Shown: positions 1 to 10,846 of the stretch, piece after piece | How positions within the stretch are numbered: position 1 is the stretch's first letter | How the letters are laid out: the number at the start of each line of letters is the position of its first letter | Assembly (NCBI RefSeq): GCF_022132145.1 | Contig: NZ_JAJISP010000003.1 | Span: 472,832 to 536,831 of the forward strand | Direction of reading: 5' to 3' | Source of the DNA: Pseudomonas sp. MMS21 TM103 | Lineage (GTDB): Bacteria > Pseudomonadota > Gammaproteobacteria > Pseudomonadales > Pseudomonadaceae | Length of the DNA: 64,000 bases | Program-made: the position numbers and the translations under genes | The notes under the pieces: generated by a model | What the model saw: only the letters and a program-made list of their open reading frames with translations | Databases searched by the model: none | Told to the model about the DNA's origin: nothing

Positions 1-51
1 CGGCGAGTCGGGCAGTTCGGCAGTGTTGAGCAGGGCTTCGATGGTGGCCAT
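1..51 (-). CDS. prmC: PrmC N terminus (release-factor glutamine methyltransferase), cut by window edge
   Basis: Only the first 17 codons are present. They read MATIEALLNTAELPDSP, which matches the start of pseudomonad PrmC, the SAM-dependent enzyme that methylates the glutamine of the GGQ motif in release factors RF1 and RF2. The gene follows prfA on the same strand with an 83-base spacer, the usual hemA-prfA-prmC order, so enzyme and substrate are co-transcribed. No catalytic motif lies in the visible part, so the call rests on the short N terminus plus gene order. Confidence 0.8.
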   Translation of the reverse strand, partial: MATIEALLNTAELPDSP

Positions 52-134
52 GACATTCGTCTGGTAGAGAGTCGTAGGGTGGACAAGCGCGCGGCGTTTG
101 CCACCCTAACAAGGTATCGGTTATCCGCCGCAGA

Positions 135-1217
135 TCAATCGCCCAACGCGGCCAACTGGTCGGCCTGGTATTCGGCGAGCAGCGGTTCGATCACCGCGTC
201 GACGCCACCGGCCATCACTTCATTGAGCGAATACAGGGTCAGGTTGATGCGGTGGTCGGTGACCCGGCCCTGGGGGAAGTTGTAGGTACGAATCCGCTCG
301 GATCGGTCACCGGAGCCCACCAGCAATTTGCGCGTGTCGGAAATTTCCTTGTGCGCGGCGGCTTCCTGCTGATCCTTCAACTTGGCCGACAACCAGGCCA
401 TGGCCCGCGCACGGTTCTTGTGCTGGGAACGCTCTTCCTGACATTCGACCACGGTGCCGGTGGGAATGTGGGTGATGCGGATCGCCGAGTCGGTGGTGTT
501 GACGTGCTGACCACCGGCACCGGATGAGCGGTAGGTGTCGATGCGCAAGTCGGCCGGATTGATGTCGATGGCGGCCTGCTCATCCGGCTCGGGCAACACC
601 GCCACGGTGCACGCCGAGGTGTGGATGCGGCCCTGGGATTCGGTTTCCGGAACCCGCTGGACGCGGTGGGCGCCGGACTCGAACTTGAGCTTGCCGTAGA
701 CATTGTCGCCTTCGACCCGGGCAATCACTTCCTTGTAGCCGCCGTGCTCACCTTCGCTGGCCGAAAGAATCTCGACCCGCCAGCCACGCCGCTCGGCATA
801 GCGCGAATACATGCGGAACAGGTCGCCGGAGAAGATCGCCGCCTCGTCGCCGCCGGTCCCGGCGCGCACTTCGAGAAAGACATTGCGGCCGTCGCTGGGG
901 TCTTTCGGCAACAGCATGCGCTGCAGGCTTTCCTCCAGCTCGATCAGCTTTTCTTTAGCCTCGTTGGCTTCTTCCTCGGCCATTTCGCGCATGTCCGGGT
1001 CGCTGTCTTTGAGCAGTGCCTGGGCACTCTCCAGGTCGGCCTGCACTTTGCGAAACGCCCGAAACGCGCTATTAACCGGCTCGATCTCGGCATATTCCCG
1101 GGAATAAGCGCGGAACTGGTTCTGATTGCCGATCACCTCGGCATCGCCAAGCAGCGCGGTCAGCTCTTCGAAGCGATCCTGCAGCATGTCGAGTTTGTTG
1201 ATCAGTGACGCTTTCAT
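135..1217 (-). CDS. prfA: Peptide chain release factor 1
   Basis: A 360-residue RF1, the family's normal length, which reads UAG and UAA stop codons and triggers peptidyl-tRNA hydrolysis in the ribosome. The catalytic GGQ is at about residues 235-237 within [13 protein letters not shown]. The stop-codon recognition tripeptide position reads PET (about 190-192) in [13 protein letters not shown], where the RF1 consensus is PxT. The start ATG lies in a 4-base ATGA overlap with the hemA stop, so translation is coupled to hemA. prmC, whose product methylates the GGQ glutamine, follows downstream. Confidence 0.98.
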   Translation of the reverse strand: MKASLINKLDMLQDRFEELTALLGDAEVIGNQNQFRAYSREYAEIEPVNSAFRAFRKVQADLESAQALLKDSDPDMREMAEEEANEAKEKLIELEESLQRMLLPKDPSDGRNVFLEVRAGTGGDEAAIFSGDLFRMYSRYAERRGWRVEILSASEGEHGGYKEVIARVEGDNVYGKLKFESGAHRVQRVPETESQGRIHTSACTVAVLPEPDEQAAIDINPADLRIDTYRSSGAGGQHVNTTDSAIRITHIPTGTVVECQEERSQHKNRARAMAWLSAKLKDQQEAAAHKEISDTRKLLVGSGDRSERIRTYNFPQGRVTDHRINLTLYSLNEVMAGGVDAVIEPLLAEYQADQLAALGD

Positions 1218-2494
1218 TGCAAGCCTTTGTTGGACGGCGCGCCCTCATCGAGGGCAAAGAGTTCTTGGGCCACACCGAGCGCATCGACGCGCCCGTCGGC
1301 AGAGAGTTTTTTCAGCTGCACGCTGGGCGCATGCAACAGCTTGTTGGTCAGTCCGCGTGCCAGCTGGACCAGCACATCCTCGGGTGCACCGCCGTTACCG
1401 AGCAGGCGCAGGGCCTTGGCCAGTTCCTCGTCACGCATGCGCTCGCCTTGCTGGCGATAAGCCTTGAGCACATCCACCGCGGCCAGCTCGCGCAGACGCA
1501 GCATGAACGTCTCGGCACCGACGGCAACCAGTTCTTCGGCCGCCTCCGCCGCACCCTGGCGGCTCTTCAGGTTCTCCGCGATCACCTCGTGCAGGTCGTC
1601 GACGGTATACAGGTAGACATCGTCGAGCTCGCCGACCTCGGCCTCGATATCCCGCGGCACGGCGATATCGACCATGAAGATCGGCTTGTGCCGGCGCTGC
1701 TTCAGCGCACTTTCAACCGCGCCCTTGCCGAGAATCGGCAACTGGCTGGCCGTCGAGCTGATGACGATGTCGCTGTGCACCAGCTCCTGTGGGATGTCCG
1801 AGAGCAGCACCGCATGCGCACCGAACTGCTCGGCCAGGCTGCTGGCGCGCTCCAGGGTGCGGTTGGCCACCACGATGCGCTTGACGCCCTGCTCGTGCAG
1901 ATGCCGCGCCACCAGACTGATGGTCTCGCCTGCACCGATGAGCAGCGCCTGGCTACGGTGCAGGTCGCTGAAGATCTGCTTGGCCAGGCTCACCGCGGCA
2001 AACGCCACCGAAACCGGATTCTCGCCGATCGCGGTATCGGTACGTACCGTCTTGGCCGTGCTGAAAGTGGCCTGAAACAAGCGCCCGAGCAAAGGCCCGA
2101 CGGTACCGGCCTCGCGCGCCACGGCATAGGCGGACTTCATCTGCCCGAGAATCTGCGGTTCGCCCAGCACCATCGAATCCAGCCCCGAGGCCACCCGCAT
2201 CATATGGCACACCGCAGCATCGTCCTCGAGCACATAGGCGCAGGCACGCAGTTCGTCGAGGCTGAGCTTGTGGTACTCGGCCAGCCAGACCAGCACCCCG
2301 TCGACGCTCAGCGCGTCCTGTTCGAGGTACAGCTCGCTGCGGTTGCAGGTCGACAGAATCGCCGCCTCACGGCTGGCCGTGCACCGGCAGAGCTGCTGCA
2401 GGGCCTCGACCAACTGCTCCGGGGAAAAAGCCACGCGCTCGCGTACGGCCACCGAAGCGGTTTTATGGTTGATACCGAGGGCAATAAAGGCCAT
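1214..2494 (-). CDS. hemA: Glutamyl-tRNA reductase
   Basis: A 426-residue NADPH-dependent glutamyl-tRNA reductase, the first committed step of C5-pathway tetrapyrrole synthesis, giving glutamate-1-semialdehyde. The start is set at the ATG beginning [15 protein letters not shown], 20 codons inside the longest open frame, because the family begins there. The nucleophile is Cys50 in STCNRSE. A Rossmann region follows ([16 protein letters not shown]), then the C-terminal dimerisation helices. It is the first gene of hemA-prfA-prmC and overlaps prfA by 4 bases. It is divergent from the TPR lipoprotein gene across a 175-base spacer that must hold both promoters. Confidence 0.97.
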   Translation of the reverse strand: MAFIALGINHKTASVAVRERVAFSPEQLVEALQQLCRCTASREAAILSTCNRSELYLEQDALSVDGVLVWLAEYHKLSLDELRACAYVLEDDAAVCHMMRVASGLDSMVLGEPQILGQMKSAYAVAREAGTVGPLLGRLFQATFSTAKTVRTDTAIGENPVSVAFAAVSLAKQIFSDLHRSQALLIGAGETISLVARHLHEQGVKRIVVANRTLERASSLAEQFGAHAVLLSDIPQELVHSDIVISSTASQLPILGKGAVESALKQRRHKPIFMVDIAVPRDIEAEVGELDDVYLYTVDDLHEVIAENLKSRQGAAEAAEELVAVGAETFMLRLRELAAVDVLKAYRQQGERMRDEELAKALRLLGNGGAPEDVLVQLARGLTNKLLHAPSVQLKKLSADGRVDALGVAQELFALDEGAPSNKGLQ

Positions 2495-2669
2495 GCAAAG
2501 TCGCTGAGAGGGAGATAAGCGCGCAATTGTCCTACTTCGACAGAGTGAGAACAACTACCGCCGAATATTGTCGTATGAGGCACCCATCAGCTATCGAGCT
2601 TAGCCCCATGGGCTTGCCCTAAGGCTTGTGTCATGATGACCCGACCGCAGGTAAGTCGCCATTCTCCCT

Positions 2670-4400
2670 ATGAATAGATCATTCGCACTGCTGGCCGCCC
2701 TTGCCTTGCTAGGTGGCTGCCAGACATTCACCTCCTCCTCGCCAGACGGCACACCGCCAGTGGAAGAGGCCTCTCCTGTAGCTGAAGCGCCGAAGCCCGA
2801 GGCCTATGGTTCGTTCAGCAAGGAAACCCTGTTCGCCTTGCTCACCGCCGAACTGGCCGGGCAACGCAATCGCTTCGATATCGCCATCGGCAACTACGTG
2901 CAGCAGGCCCAGGTAACCCAGGACGCCGGCGTGGCCGAGCGCGGCTTCCGGATTGCCGAATACCTCGGCGCCGAGCAAGCGGCGCTGGACACCGCACTGA
3001 TCTGGGCGAAAAACGCCCCCGACAGCCTCGAAGCCCAGCGCGCCGCCGCCATTCAACTGGCCCGCGCCGGCCGCTATGACGAATCCATGGTCTATATGGA
3101 GCAGGTGCTGCAACGCAAAGGCAGTACTCACTTCGACTTCCTCGCCCTGTCCGCCATCGAAACCGATCCGGATACCCGCGCCGGCCTGCTGCAAAGCTTC
3201 GATCGCCTGCAGAGCAAATACCCACACAACGGCCAACTGCTATTCGGCAAGGCCTTGCTCCTGCAGCAGGACGAGCGCCCGCAGGAAGCCCTCGAGCTGC
3301 TCGAGACACAATCGGCCAACCAGGACGACATCCCTCCACTGCTGCTCCATGCACGGCTGCTGCAAAGCCTCAAGCGTGGCGATGAAGCCCTGCCACTGCT
3401 GCAAAAAGGCATCAAGCTGCACCCTGACGACAAGCGCCTGCGCCTGACCTATGCCCGCCTGCTGGTCGAGCAGGACCGCCTGGAAGACGCCAAAGGCGAG
3501 TTCGCCTCGCTGCTGCAACAGTTCCCCCAGGACGATGACCTGCGTTTCTCGCTCGCCCTGGTCTGCCTGGAAGCCGAAGCCTGGCGCGAGGCCATCGTCT
3601 ACCTCGAAGAGCTGGTCGAACGTGACAGCCATGCCGATGCCGCCCACTACAACCTGGCCCGAGCCTATGAGGCCCTTGGCGAAGCGGACAGCGCCCTGAT
3701 CGAATATTCGCTGGTCGGCCCCGGCAATGACTTTCTCCCGGCCCAAGCGCGCCAGGCGCAACTGCTGTTCGACAACAAGCGCTCGACAGAAGCCTCACAA
3801 CTTCTGAGCGAGGCCCGTACAGCGCAGCCTGATTATGCGATTCAGCTCTACCTGATCGAAACGGAAGCCCTCGCCAGCCACGACCAGAACGATCAAGCCT
3901 GGCAAGTGGCGCAGCAGGCACTGGAGCAATTCCCCGATGACCTTAACCTGCTCTATACCCGCGCCATGCTCGCCGAGAAACGCGACGACCTGAAACTGCT
4001 GGAGCAGGATCTGCGGTTTATTCTCGAACGCGAGCCGGACAACAGCATGGCGCTTAACGCACTGGGTTACACCCTGGCCGATCGCACCACGCGCTATGAC
4101 GAAGCCAAGCAGCTGATCGAACAAGCCCTGCGACTCAACCCGCAAGACCCGGCGATTCTCGACAGCCTCGGCTGGGTCAACTATCGCCTGGGCCACCTCG
4201 ACGAAGCCGAACGCCTGCTGCGCGAGGCGCTGGCACGCTTCCCCGACCACGAAGTCGCCGCCCACCTCGGCGAAGTGCTGTGGGCCCAGGGCAAGCAGCG
4301 TGAAGCGCGCAAAGTCTGGGCCAATGCCCTCAAGCAACAACCTGACAGCATTTTATTGCGCAGCACCCTGCTGCGCCTGACCGGATCAGAGACGTTTTGA
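2670..4400 (+). CDS. Tetratricopeptide-repeat lipoprotein upstream of lolB
   Basis: A 576-residue protein with a lipoprotein signal peptide: hydrophobic segment at residues 4-16 and lipobox LGGC with Cys17. The mature part is helical TPR repeats; motifs such as [22 protein letters not shown] (split here by family consensus) and the pair near residues 455-530 ([36 protein letters not shown]) fit the consensus well. It probably works in the periplasm as a protein-interaction scaffold; the exact partner is not evident. Its TGA shares one base with the lolB ATG, so it heads a coupled TPR-lolB-ispE operon, the standard pseudomonad arrangement. The ATG at 2670 is preceded by only a weak Shine-Dalgarno. 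Confidence 0.9.
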   Translation: MNRSFALLAALALLGGCQTFTSSSPDGTPPVEEASPVAEAPKPEAYGSFSKETLFALLTAELAGQRNRFDIAIGNYVQQAQVTQDAGVAERGFRIAEYLGAEQAALDTALIWAKNAPDSLEAQRAAAIQLARAGRYDESMVYMEQVLQRKGSTHFDFLALSAIETDPDTRAGLLQSFDRLQSKYPHNGQLLFGKALLLQQDERPQEALELLETQSANQDDIPPLLLHARLLQSLKRGDEALPLLQKGIKLHPDDKRLRLTYARLLVEQDRLEDAKGEFASLLQQFPQDDDLRFSLALVCLEAEAWREAIVYLEELVERDSHADAAHYNLARAYEALGEADSALIEYSLVGPGNDFLPAQARQAQLLFDNKRSTEASQLLSEARTAQPDYAIQLYLIETEALASHDQNDQAWQVAQQALEQFPDDLNLLYTRAMLAEKRDDLKLLEQDLRFILEREPDNSMALNALGYTLADRTTRYDEAKQLIEQALRLNPQDPAILDSLGWVNYRLGHLDEAERLLREALARFPDHEVAAHLGEVLWAQGKQREARKVWANALKQQPDSILLRSTLLRLTGSETF

Positions 4401-5017
4401 TGCTTGCTCGCCCGCTCCTAGTATTCGGCTTGATAGCCCTGCTCGCCGGCTGTACCAGCCTGACCTCCCGCGAATCCCTCGAAGGGGAAGGCAGCCCGGC
4501 GCTCTGGCAAAGCCATAAACAACAGATCGGCAGACTCGACGCCTGGCAAATCAGCGGCAAGGTCGGTATTCGCGCCCCACAGGATTCCGGCAGCGGCACC
4601 CTGTTCTGGCTGCAACGCCAGGACTATTACGACATTCGCCTGTCCGGCCCGCTCGGCAGCGGCGCCGCTCGCCTGACCGGGCGCCCCGGCGACCTGCAGC
4701 TGGAAGTCGCCAACCAGGGCCGCTACCAGGCCGCCTCACCCGAACAACTGCTGCAGCAACAGCTGGGCCTCAATCTGCCGGTCTCGCACCTGCTGTGGTG
4801 GATTCGCGGCCTGCCAGCGCCCGACAGCAAAAGTCGCCTGACCCTCGACCGCGACAGCCGCCTGGCCCACCTGAGCCAGGACGGCTGGCAGGTCGAGTAC
4901 TTGCGCTACGCCGAACAGGATGGTTACTGGCTACCCGAGCGCCTCAAGCTGAGCGGTCACGATTTGCAAGTCACCCTGGTGATCAAGGACTGGCAACCGC
5001 GCCAGCTCGGCCAATGA
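4400..5017 (+). CDS. lolB: Outer-membrane lipoprotein LolB
   Basis: A 205-residue LolB, the outer-membrane receptor that takes lipoproteins from LolA and inserts them into the inner leaflet of the outer membrane. The N terminus [20 protein letters not shown] is a type II signal with lipobox LAGC and Cys17 as the lipidation site. The body matches the LolB fold ([37 protein letters not shown] region). The ATG at 4400 overlaps the upstream stop by one base. A TTG three bases earlier is also open, but the ATG fits the family. It overlaps ispE by 4 bases, as in most gammaproteobacteria. Confidence 0.96.
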   Translation: MLARPLLVFGLIALLAGCTSLTSRESLEGEGSPALWQSHKQQIGRLDAWQISGKVGIRAPQDSGSGTLFWLQRQDYYDIRLSGPLGSGAARLTGRPGDLQLEVANQGRYQAASPEQLLQQQLGLNLPVSHLLWWIRGLPAPDSKSRLTLDRDSRLAHLSQDGWQVEYLRYAEQDGYWLPERLKLSGHDLQVTLVIKDWQPRQLGQ

Positions 5018-5889
5018 CCCCGCCGGCAATACCCGCCGCCGCCGAACTGAGGCTGCCGGCACCGGCCAAACTCAACCTGATGCTGCATATCCTCGGCCGC
5101 CGCGCCGACGGCTATCACGAGCTGCAGACCCTGTTCCAGTTTCTCGACTTCGGCGACGAGCTGGGTTTTGCCGTGCGTGCAGATGGCGCAATCCGCCTGC
5201 ACAGCGACATCCCCGGCGTGGCGCACGACAGCAACCTGATCGTACGCGCCGCCCGCACCCTGCAACAGCAGGCGGGCTGCGTGCTGGGTGCCGACATCTG
5301 GCTGAGCAAGCACCTCCCCATGGGCGGAGGGATCGGCGGCGGCAGCTCGGATGCGGCGACCACCCTGCTCGGCCTTAACCGCCTCTGGCACCTGCACTGG
5401 GACGAAGAGCGCCTGGCGGGCCTGGGCCTGACCCTGGGTGCCGACGTACCGGTTTTCGTCCGCGGCCGTGCCGCCTTCGCCGAAGGTATCGGTGAAAAAC
5501 TCACCCCGGTGACCCTCGGCGAGCCCTGGTTTCTCGTGGCAATTCCGCAAGTACTTGTCAGTACTGTGAAAGTTTTCTCCGACCCTGAGTTGACACGGGA
5601 TACGCCGCCCATTAAAGTTCGCAGCCTTCTTGAGGGGGGTGGTCGTAATGACTGCCAGCCAGTCGTCGAGAAGCGTTACCCAGAAGTACGTAACGCGCTG
5701 ATCTTATTGAATAAATATGTATCGGCAAAATTGACTGGCACTGGAGCTTGTGTGTTTGGGAGCTTCCCAAACAGGGACGATGCTGATAAAGTCGCCCGCC
5801 AACTTCCAGCCACTCTGCCAAGTTTTGTGGCACAAGGTCGTAACATCTCGATGTTGCACCGCGAGCTTGAAGTATTGGCAAAGAAGTGA
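5014..5889 (+). CDS. ispE: 4-diphosphocytidyl-2-C-methyl-D-erythritol kinase
   Basis: A 291-residue GHMP kinase that phosphorylates CDP-methylerythritol in the MEP isoprenoid pathway. The start is the ATG of [21 protein letters not shown], inside a 4-base overlap with the lolB stop; the longer upstream frame is out of phase with lolB and is not coding. The substrate lysine lies in PAPAKLNL (about residue 19). The glycine-rich ATP loop [15 protein letters not shown] is at about 102-115, and the C-terminal GHMP motif [10 protein letters not shown] is also present. It is followed at once by two tRNA-Gln genes. Confidence 0.97.
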   Translation: MTPPAIPAAAELRLPAPAKLNLMLHILGRRADGYHELQTLFQFLDFGDELGFAVRADGAIRLHSDIPGVAHDSNLIVRAARTLQQQAGCVLGADIWLSKHLPMGGGIGGGSSDAATTLLGLNRLWHLHWDEERLAGLGLTLGADVPVFVRGRAAFAEGIGEKLTPVTLGEPWFLVAIPQVLVSTVKVFSDPELTRDTPPIKVRSLLEGGGRNDCQPVVEKRYPEVRNALILLNKYVSAKLTGTGACVFGSFPNRDDADKVARQLPATLPSFVAQGRNISMLHRELEVLAKK

Positions 5890-5907
5890 ATGCGTAGCAT
5901 CAGTTAC

Positions 5908-5982
5908 AGGGGCGTCGCCAAGCGGTAAGGCAGCAGGTTTTGATCCTGCCATGCGTTGGTTCGAATCCAGCCGCCCCTGCCA
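5908..5982 (+). tRNA. tRNA-Gln (anticodon TTG), copy 1
   Basis: A 75-base cloverleaf. The acceptor stem AGGGGCG pairs with CGCCCCT, the anticodon stem GCAGG/CCTGC encloses the loop TTTTGAT with anticodon TTG, and the T loop is GGTTCGAATCC. CCA is encoded at the 3' end. It lies 18 bases after ispE. Confidence 0.97.
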
Positions 5983-6037
5983 TTACTGCCCTAGGGCAGC
6001 GATAAACTGACAAGCAGCATTGGGTTACACACGATAC

Positions 6038-6112
6038 AGGGGCGTCGCCAAGCGGTAAGGCAGCAGGTTTTGATCCTGCCATGCGTTGGTTCGAATCCAG
6101 CCGCCCCTGCCA
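6038..6112 (+). tRNA. tRNA-Gln (anticodon TTG), copy 2
   Basis: Identical over all 75 bases to the copy 130 bases upstream, with the same TTG anticodon and encoded CCA. The 55-base spacer between the two copies is unrelated to the flanking coding DNA. The prs start lies 46 bases further on. Confidence 0.97.
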
Positions 6113-6158
6113 TTTTCTATACTCATCCAGGTATACCCTCAGCCGGCAGGTACTGCGC

Positions 6159-7100
6159 GTGTCCAAGATGATGGTCTTTACGGGGAACGCTAACCCCGAT
6201 CTGGCGCGACGTATCGTACGTCAGCTGCACATCCCCCTCGGCGATGCCTCTGTCGGTAAATTTTCCGACGGCGAAATCATGATTGAAATCAACGAAAACG
6301 TTCGCGGTAAAGACGTTTTCCTGATTCAGCCGACGTGCGCGCCAACCAACGACAACCTGATGGAACTGGTAGTGATGGCCGACGCCTTCCGCCGCTCCTC
6401 AGCCACCCGAATCACTGCTGTCATCCCCTACTTCGGCTATGCCCGCCAGGATCGCCGACCGCGCTCCGCCCGCGTGGCAATCAGCGCCAAAGTCGTGGCC
6501 GACATGCTCACCGTAGTAGGCATCGACCGGGTTCTTACCGTCGACCTGCACGCGGATCAGATTCAGGGCTTCTTCGATATCCCGGTAGATAACATCTACG
6601 GCTCGCCAGTACTGGTGGACGATATCGAAGACCAACGCTTCGAAAACATGATGATTGTCTCCCCGGACATCGGTGGCGTGGTGCGTGCACGTGCGGTCGC
6701 CAAATCCCTGGGTGTTGACCTGGCGATCATCGACAAGCGTCGCGAGAAAGCCAACCAGTCCGAAGTGATGCACATCATCGGCGACGTGGAAGGCCGTACC
6801 TGCATCCTGGTCGATGACATGGTGGATACCGCCGGCACCCTGTGCCACGCGGCCAAAGCGCTGAAAGAACATGGCGCCGCCAAGGTCTTCGCCTACTGCA
6901 CCCACCCGGTACTCTCGGGGCGTGCGATCGAGAACATTGAAAACTCCGTACTCGACGAGCTGGTGGTGACCAACACCATCCCGCTGTCCGCTGCCGCGCA
7001 ATCCTGTTCGCGTATTCGCCAACTGGATATTGCCCCGATAGTCGCTGAAGCGGTTCGCCGTATCAGCAATGAAGAATCGATCAGCGCGATGTTCCGCTAA
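6159..7100 (+). CDS. prs: Ribose-phosphate pyrophosphokinase
   Basis: A 313-residue PRPP synthetase, which transfers pyrophosphate from ATP to ribose-5-phosphate and feeds purine, pyrimidine, histidine, tryptophan and NAD synthesis. The start is taken as the GTG of [16 protein letters not shown]. The longer frame runs back through the second tRNA-Gln gene and cannot be coding. The PRPP-binding loop [14 protein letters not shown] and the ATP-loop region [16 protein letters not shown] are intact, and the length equals the family norm. Confidence 0.97.
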   Translation: MSKMMVFTGNANPDLARRIVRQLHIPLGDASVGKFSDGEIMIEINENVRGKDVFLIQPTCAPTNDNLMELVVMADAFRRSSATRITAVIPYFGYARQDRRPRSARVAISAKVVADMLTVVGIDRVLTVDLHADQIQGFFDIPVDNIYGSPVLVDDIEDQRFENMMIVSPDIGGVVRARAVAKSLGVDLAIIDKRREKANQSEVMHIIGDVEGRTCILVDDMVDTAGTLCHAAKALKEHGAAKVFAYCTHPVLSGRAIENIENSVLDELVVTNTIPLSAAAQSCSRIRQLDIAPIVAEAVRRISNEESISAMFR

Positions 7101-7215
7101 CCCGGAAGTCGCCCTGAACGCGAAACGCCCTGCCGTATTGGCCGGGCTTATTACCTAACCGTCCGGTCGCTGGTCGCAAGCGTGAAGGGCGGTTTGGTTA
7201 TTTTGGAGAAGTGAA

Positions 7216-7851
7216 ATGACCGCTGAATTTGACCTGAATGCTGTAGTGCGTTCCGACCTGGGGAAAGGTGCGAGCCGCCGCCTACGTCGTAACGTTGCCA
7301 TGGTTCCTGCCGTAATCTACGGTGGCGAAACCGCCCCGCAGTCGATCAGCCTGCTGGCCAAAGAACTGGCCAAGCTGCTGGAAAACGAAGCCTCGTTCAG
7401 CCACGTGCTGAACCTGACCGTCGACGGCAAGAAAGAAAACGTACTGATCAAAGCCCTGCAGCGTCACCCGGCCAAAGGCCACGTGATGCACGCCGACTTC
7501 ATCCGCGTTGTCGCCGGCCAGAAACTGCACGCCCACGTCCCCCTGCACTTCCTCAACCAGGAAACTGCGGTTGGCGTGAAGACCCAAGGCGGCGAAGTTT
7601 CCCACACCCTGGCTGAAGTTGAAGTTTCCTGCCTGCCGAAAGACCTGCCGGAATTCATCGAAGTCGACATGGCTGCCGTTGAAATCGGTCAGATCGTTCA
7701 CCTGTCCGACCTGACCCTGCCGAAAGGCGTGGAACTGATTGCACTGGCTCATGGCAACGACCTGGCAGTGGCTAACATCCACGCTTCGCGCGTAGCCAAA
7801 GAAGTAGAAGCGGAAGCAGAAGAAGGCAAAGGCGAAAGCGCTGCCGAGTAA
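7216..7851 (+). CDS. rplY: 50S ribosomal protein L25, long Ctc/TL5 form
   Basis: A 211-residue L25. The N-terminal 90 or so residues ([15 protein letters not shown]) are the 5S-rRNA-binding domain. The rest is the TL5/Ctc C-terminal beta domain, ending in a Glu/Lys-rich tail ([16 protein letters not shown]). A good Shine-Dalgarno GGAGA stands seven bases before the ATG. It lies between prs and pth, as in other pseudomonads. Confidence 0.96.
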   Translation: MTAEFDLNAVVRSDLGKGASRRLRRNVAMVPAVIYGGETAPQSISLLAKELAKLLENEASFSHVLNLTVDGKKENVLIKALQRHPAKGHVMHADFIRVVAGQKLHAHVPLHFLNQETAVGVKTQGGEVSHTLAEVEVSCLPKDLPEFIEVDMAAVEIGQIVHLSDLTLPKGVELIALAHGNDLAVANIHASRVAKEVEAEAEEGKGESAAE

Positions 7852-7870
7852 CCTGCGCACCACCGGAAAA

Positions 7871-7903
7871 CAGCCCAGGCGCAACAGTGCCTGGGCTGTT
7901 TCC
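7871..7903 (+). terminator. Hairpin between rplY and pth
   Basis: Perfect 10-base stem CAGCCCAGGC/GCCTGGGCTG with an 8-base loop, followed by TTTCC. The T run is short, so it may be a partial terminator or attenuator, with some read-through into pth. Confidence 0.55.
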
Positions 7904-7920
7904 ACGAAAGGGCTCCTGAC

Positions 7921-8511
7921 ATGACTGCCGTACAACTGATCGTCGGCCTGGGTAATCCCGGCCCCGAATACGACCAGACCCGGCATAATGCAGGGGCTCT
8001 TTTCGTTGAGCGCCTGGCCAACAGCCAGGGGGTCAAGCTCAGCGCCGATCGCAAATATTTCGGACTGGTGGGCAAATTCAGCCATCAGGGCCGCGACGTT
8101 CGCCTGTTGATCCCCACCACCTTCATGAACCGCAGCGGTCAGTCCGTGGCGGCCTTGGCGAATTTCTTCCGCATCCCGCCGGAAGCCATTCTGGTGGCCC
8201 ACGACGAACTCGACATGCTGCCCGGCGTCGCCAAACTCAAACAGGGTGGCGGGCACGGCGGCCATAACGGACTGCGCGACATCATCGCCCAGCTCGGCAA
8301 CCAGAATAACTTTCACCGCCTGCGGCTTGGCATCGGCCACCCGGGGCACAGCAGCATGGTGTCCAACTTCGTCCTCAGCCGCGCCCCGCGCAGCGAGCAG
8401 GAACTGCTCGACACCAGCATCGATTTCGCTCTCGGCGTACTGCCGGAAATGCTTGCCGGTGATTGGAGCAAAGCGATGCACAAGCTGCACAGTCAGAAAG
8501 CCACCTCTTAA
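7921..8511 (+). CDS. pth: Peptidyl-tRNA hydrolase
   Basis: A 196-residue Pth that recycles peptidyl-tRNA dropped from stalled ribosomes. The catalytic and substrate-binding residues of the family are visible: Asn12 in GLGNPGPEY, His22 in TRHNAG, the Asp in HDELD and Asn in GHNGLRD. Length is normal. It is followed after 20 bases by ychF on the same strand, the common pth-ychF pair. Confidence 0.97.
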   Translation: MTAVQLIVGLGNPGPEYDQTRHNAGALFVERLANSQGVKLSADRKYFGLVGKFSHQGRDVRLLIPTTFMNRSGQSVAALANFFRIPPEAILVAHDELDMLPGVAKLKQGGGHGGHNGLRDIIAQLGNQNNFHRLRLGIGHPGHSSMVSNFVLSRAPRSEQELLDTSIDFALGVLPEMLAGDWSKAMHKLHSQKATS

Positions 8512-8531
8512 CTCTCCGCGAGGGACACACC

Positions 8532-9629
8532 ATGGGATTCAACTGCGGCATCGTCGGCCTGCCCAACGTCGGCAAGTCCACCCTGTTCAATGCCCTGACC
8601 AAAGCCGGTATCAGCGCGGAGAACTTCCCCTTCTGCACCATCGAGCCGAACACCGGCATCGTGCCGATGCCCGATGCCCGCCTGGAAGCCCTGGCCGCCA
8701 TCGTCAAGCCCGAACGCGTGTTACCAACCACCATGGAGTTCGTCGACATCGCCGGCCTGGTGGCCGGCGCCTCCAAGGGTGAAGGCCTGGGCAACAAATT
8801 CCTGGCCAACATCCGCGAGACCGACGCCATCGCCCACGTGGTGCGCTGCTTCCAGGACGAGAATGTCATCCACGTCTCGAACAGCGTTGACCCCAAGCGC
8901 GATATCGAGATCATCGACCTGGAACTGATCTTCGCCGACCTCGACAGCCTCGAGAAGCAGCTGCAGAAGGTCACCCGCAACGCCAAGGGCGGCGACAAGG
9001 AGGCGGTGGCGCAAAAGGCCCTGATGGAAAAGCTAATACCGCACTTCAGCGAAGGCAAGCCGGCGCGCACCCTGCTCAAGACCCTGAGCGACGACGACAA
9101 GCAGCTGATCAAGAGCTTTCACCTGCTGACAGTCAAACCGGTCATGTACATCGCCAACGTCGCTGAAGACGGCTTCGAGAACAACCCCCTGCTCGACGTG
9201 GTGCGTGCCATCGCCGACGCCGAGGGCGCCATCGTGGTGCCGATCTGCAACAAACTGGAAGCAGAGATTGGCGAACTGGAAGACGACGAGAAAGCCGAGT
9301 TCCTCGCCGACCTGGGCATGGAAGAGCCGGGCCTGAACCGCGTAATCCGCGCCGGCTACGAGCTGCTCAACCTGCAGACCTACTTCACCGCCGGCGTGAA
9401 GGAAGTCCGCGCCTGGACCGTACGCGTCGGCGCTACCGCCCCCCAGGCCGCCGCGGTGATCCACACCGACTTCGAAAAAGGCTTTATCCGCGCCGAAGTC
9501 ATCGCCTACGACGACTTCATCCAGTTCAAGGGTGAAGCCGGCGCCAAGGAAGCGGGCAAATGGCGCCTGGAAGGCAAGGAATACATCGTCAAGGACGGCG
9601 ACGTCATGCACTTCCGCTTCAACGTCTAA
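8532..9629 (+). CDS. ychF: Redox-regulated ATPase YchF (Obg family)
   Basis: A 365-residue OBG-family P-loop protein. G1 is GLPNVGKST (residues 9-17), the G3 region is [16 protein letters not shown], and the G4 position reads NKLE instead of NKxD, which explains the family's ATP preference. The C-terminal TGS domain covers roughly residues 280-365. It binds ribosomes and is implicated in stress and translation control. The start is the ATG of [12 protein letters not shown] after AGGGA; the upstream extension overlaps pth and is not coding. Confidence 0.97.
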   Translation: MGFNCGIVGLPNVGKSTLFNALTKAGISAENFPFCTIEPNTGIVPMPDARLEALAAIVKPERVLPTTMEFVDIAGLVAGASKGEGLGNKFLANIRETDAIAHVVRCFQDENVIHVSNSVDPKRDIEIIDLELIFADLDSLEKQLQKVTRNAKGGDKEAVAQKALMEKLIPHFSEGKPARTLLKTLSDDDKQLIKSFHLLTVKPVMYIANVAEDGFENNPLLDVVRAIADAEGAIVVPICNKLEAEIGELEDDEKAEFLADLGMEEPGLNRVIRAGYELLNLQTYFTAGVKEVRAWTVRVGATAPQAAAVIHTDFEKGFIRAEVIAYDDFIQFKGEAGAKEAGKWRLEGKEYIVKDGDVMHFRFNV

Positions 9630-9952
9630 GCGCGACGCCGGATTCCGGCAGAACCTGACAGACAAAAGTACCCCGCAAAGCCGCACGCTTGCGGGGTACT
9701 TTTCTTTCATGACGGCTTGATGCCTTGTGAGCCGGGAATAGCCCAGAAGCCCCGTCCATCAGTCAGCACCCGCGCCATGCCATAGTGCCTAGGATCGCGT
9801 CCGCTGAGGGTGAGGCTTGGCGCCATCGCATCAGACTACCCATAGGCCAGACCATCGATCATGCATCCTGGCTGTTGGCGTCCAGGCAGAGGAGTGCTGA
9901 CTGGAGGATCGAGGCTACGTTCGGCGAAACGATTCATCGAGACAGGGCAGGA
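9630..9952. other. Junction between the ychF unit and the accessory operon
   Basis: 323 bases without a credible gene. Apart from the ychF terminator I see no RNA gene, insertion-sequence end or direct repeat. The minus-strand operon ends at 9953 and I see no strong terminator for it here. This is the left edge of the DNA that separates ychF from tRNA-Met. Confidence 0.6.
9664..9703 (+). terminator. Rho-independent terminator after ychF
   Basis: Inverted repeat AAAAGTACCCCGC/GCGGGGTACTTTT around a 14-base loop, with T-rich DNA on the plus strand (TTTTCTTTC). It closes the core operon just before the accessory region. Confidence 0.85.
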
Positions 9953-10846
9953 TCAGGGCGACGTCGACTGCACCGTCCGCTCATTCATTTGCGGGTTGGC
10001 TTCCACCACTTGAAGCGCGGGAAAAGCCACTTGGCAACGAACGCCACCAGGTATCAAACCGTTCTGGTTTATTATTTCCAATCGTACGCCGAACATGCCG
10101 CTGGCCGCGTCAAACACGCTATCAACAATGGTGACCGAGGCCGCGTGACTCCCCAAACCTCCCTCGGGCGTGACGGTCCCAGTCATACCGACTTGTAACT
10201 TCCCATACGCTTCGAGAGGTAAAGCCACTTCGACAAGTAGCGGATCAATTTGCGCGAGTTTCAGAATAGGTCGGGGGCCCGTCCCTGACTCGGCAAGGTC
10301 GCCTGGATTAAGCATCCGGTCGACCACTACTCCAGTAAGGGGGCTGCGCAAGGTGCGTTGATTCAATAAATCCACGGCATGCAGATAATCATATTTGGCA
10401 AGCTCCTGGTTCTCCAGCGCATCATGCAGCTCGGCTGCGGCTATGCGGACTTCCGCATCAGCCTCATCCGCTATCTGGGCAGAAATCATTTTCTTCTGCA
10501 GCAGCACCTGGATGCGGCTGAGATTCTTCTTTGCAAGCTCCAGGCGGCTCTTCGATGACTGAATGCGTCCATTCATCTGCGCGCGGTACTTGGCTATTTT
10601 GACGGCCGACTTCTCGACGCTAGACTCAAGCACTACCAGCGTTTGTCCTTCCTCGACTCGATCGCCGCGCCTCACCAATATCTTATCGAGCAAGCCGTCC
10701 GTTGGACTGCGTAATTCGACCGTTTGGTAGGGACTGATCAAGCACTCAAACACCCCCTCCGATGCAGCAACAGGCGCACCGCTCGCCATAACCGCAAACA
10801 GGCAACTGCCGGCGTGTGCTGAAATGACTTTCCGATCTAGCCTCAC
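9953..10846 (-). CDS. Small periplasmic HlyD/RND-type adaptor protein
   Basis: A 297-residue membrane-fusion-type protein and the last gene of the accessory operon. A signal peptide seems to cover residues 1-28 (cleavage near PVAASEG), so unlike the other two adaptors here it is probably free in the periplasm. Order: lipoyl half (VELRSPTDGLLDKILVRRGDRVEEGQ, about 43-70), a Lys/Glu/Ala-rich coiled-coil hairpin (about 78-160), second lipoyl half (RTLRSPLTGVVVDRMLNPGDLAESG region), beta-barrel to about 285. The GTG start sits in a GTGA overlap with the SecA-like gene stop and has GGAGAGGAGA just upstream, so the two are translationally coupled. No RND or ABC pump gene adjoins it. Its role in export of the giant protein is inferred from position. 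Confidence 0.8.
   Translation of the reverse strand: MRLDRKVISAHAGSCLFAVMASGAPVAASEGVFECLISPYQTVELRSPTDGLLDKILVRRGDRVEEGQTLVVLESSVEKSAVKIAKYRAQMNGRIQSSKSRLELAKKNLSRIQVLLQKKMISAQIADEADAEVRIAAAELHDALENQELAKYDYLHAVDLLNQRTLRSPLTGVVVDRMLNPGDLAESGTGPRPILKLAQIDPLLVEVALPLEAYGKLQVGMTGTVTPEGGLGSHAASVTIVDSVFDAASGMFGVRLEIINQNGLIPGGVRCQVAFPALQVVEANPQMNERTVQSTSP

Noticed and set aside
1205..2518. A 437-codon plus-strand frame opposite hemA
   Set aside because: hemA is certain; the mirror frame arises from GC-rich third positions.
5908..6112. The two tRNA-Gln copies as an attachment site pair
   Set aside because: They are 130 bases apart with nothing mobile between them; simple tandem duplication of a tRNA gene.
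7282..8490. A 402-codon minus-strand frame across rplY and pth
   Set aside because: Crosses two clear genes and their spacer; no conserved domain.
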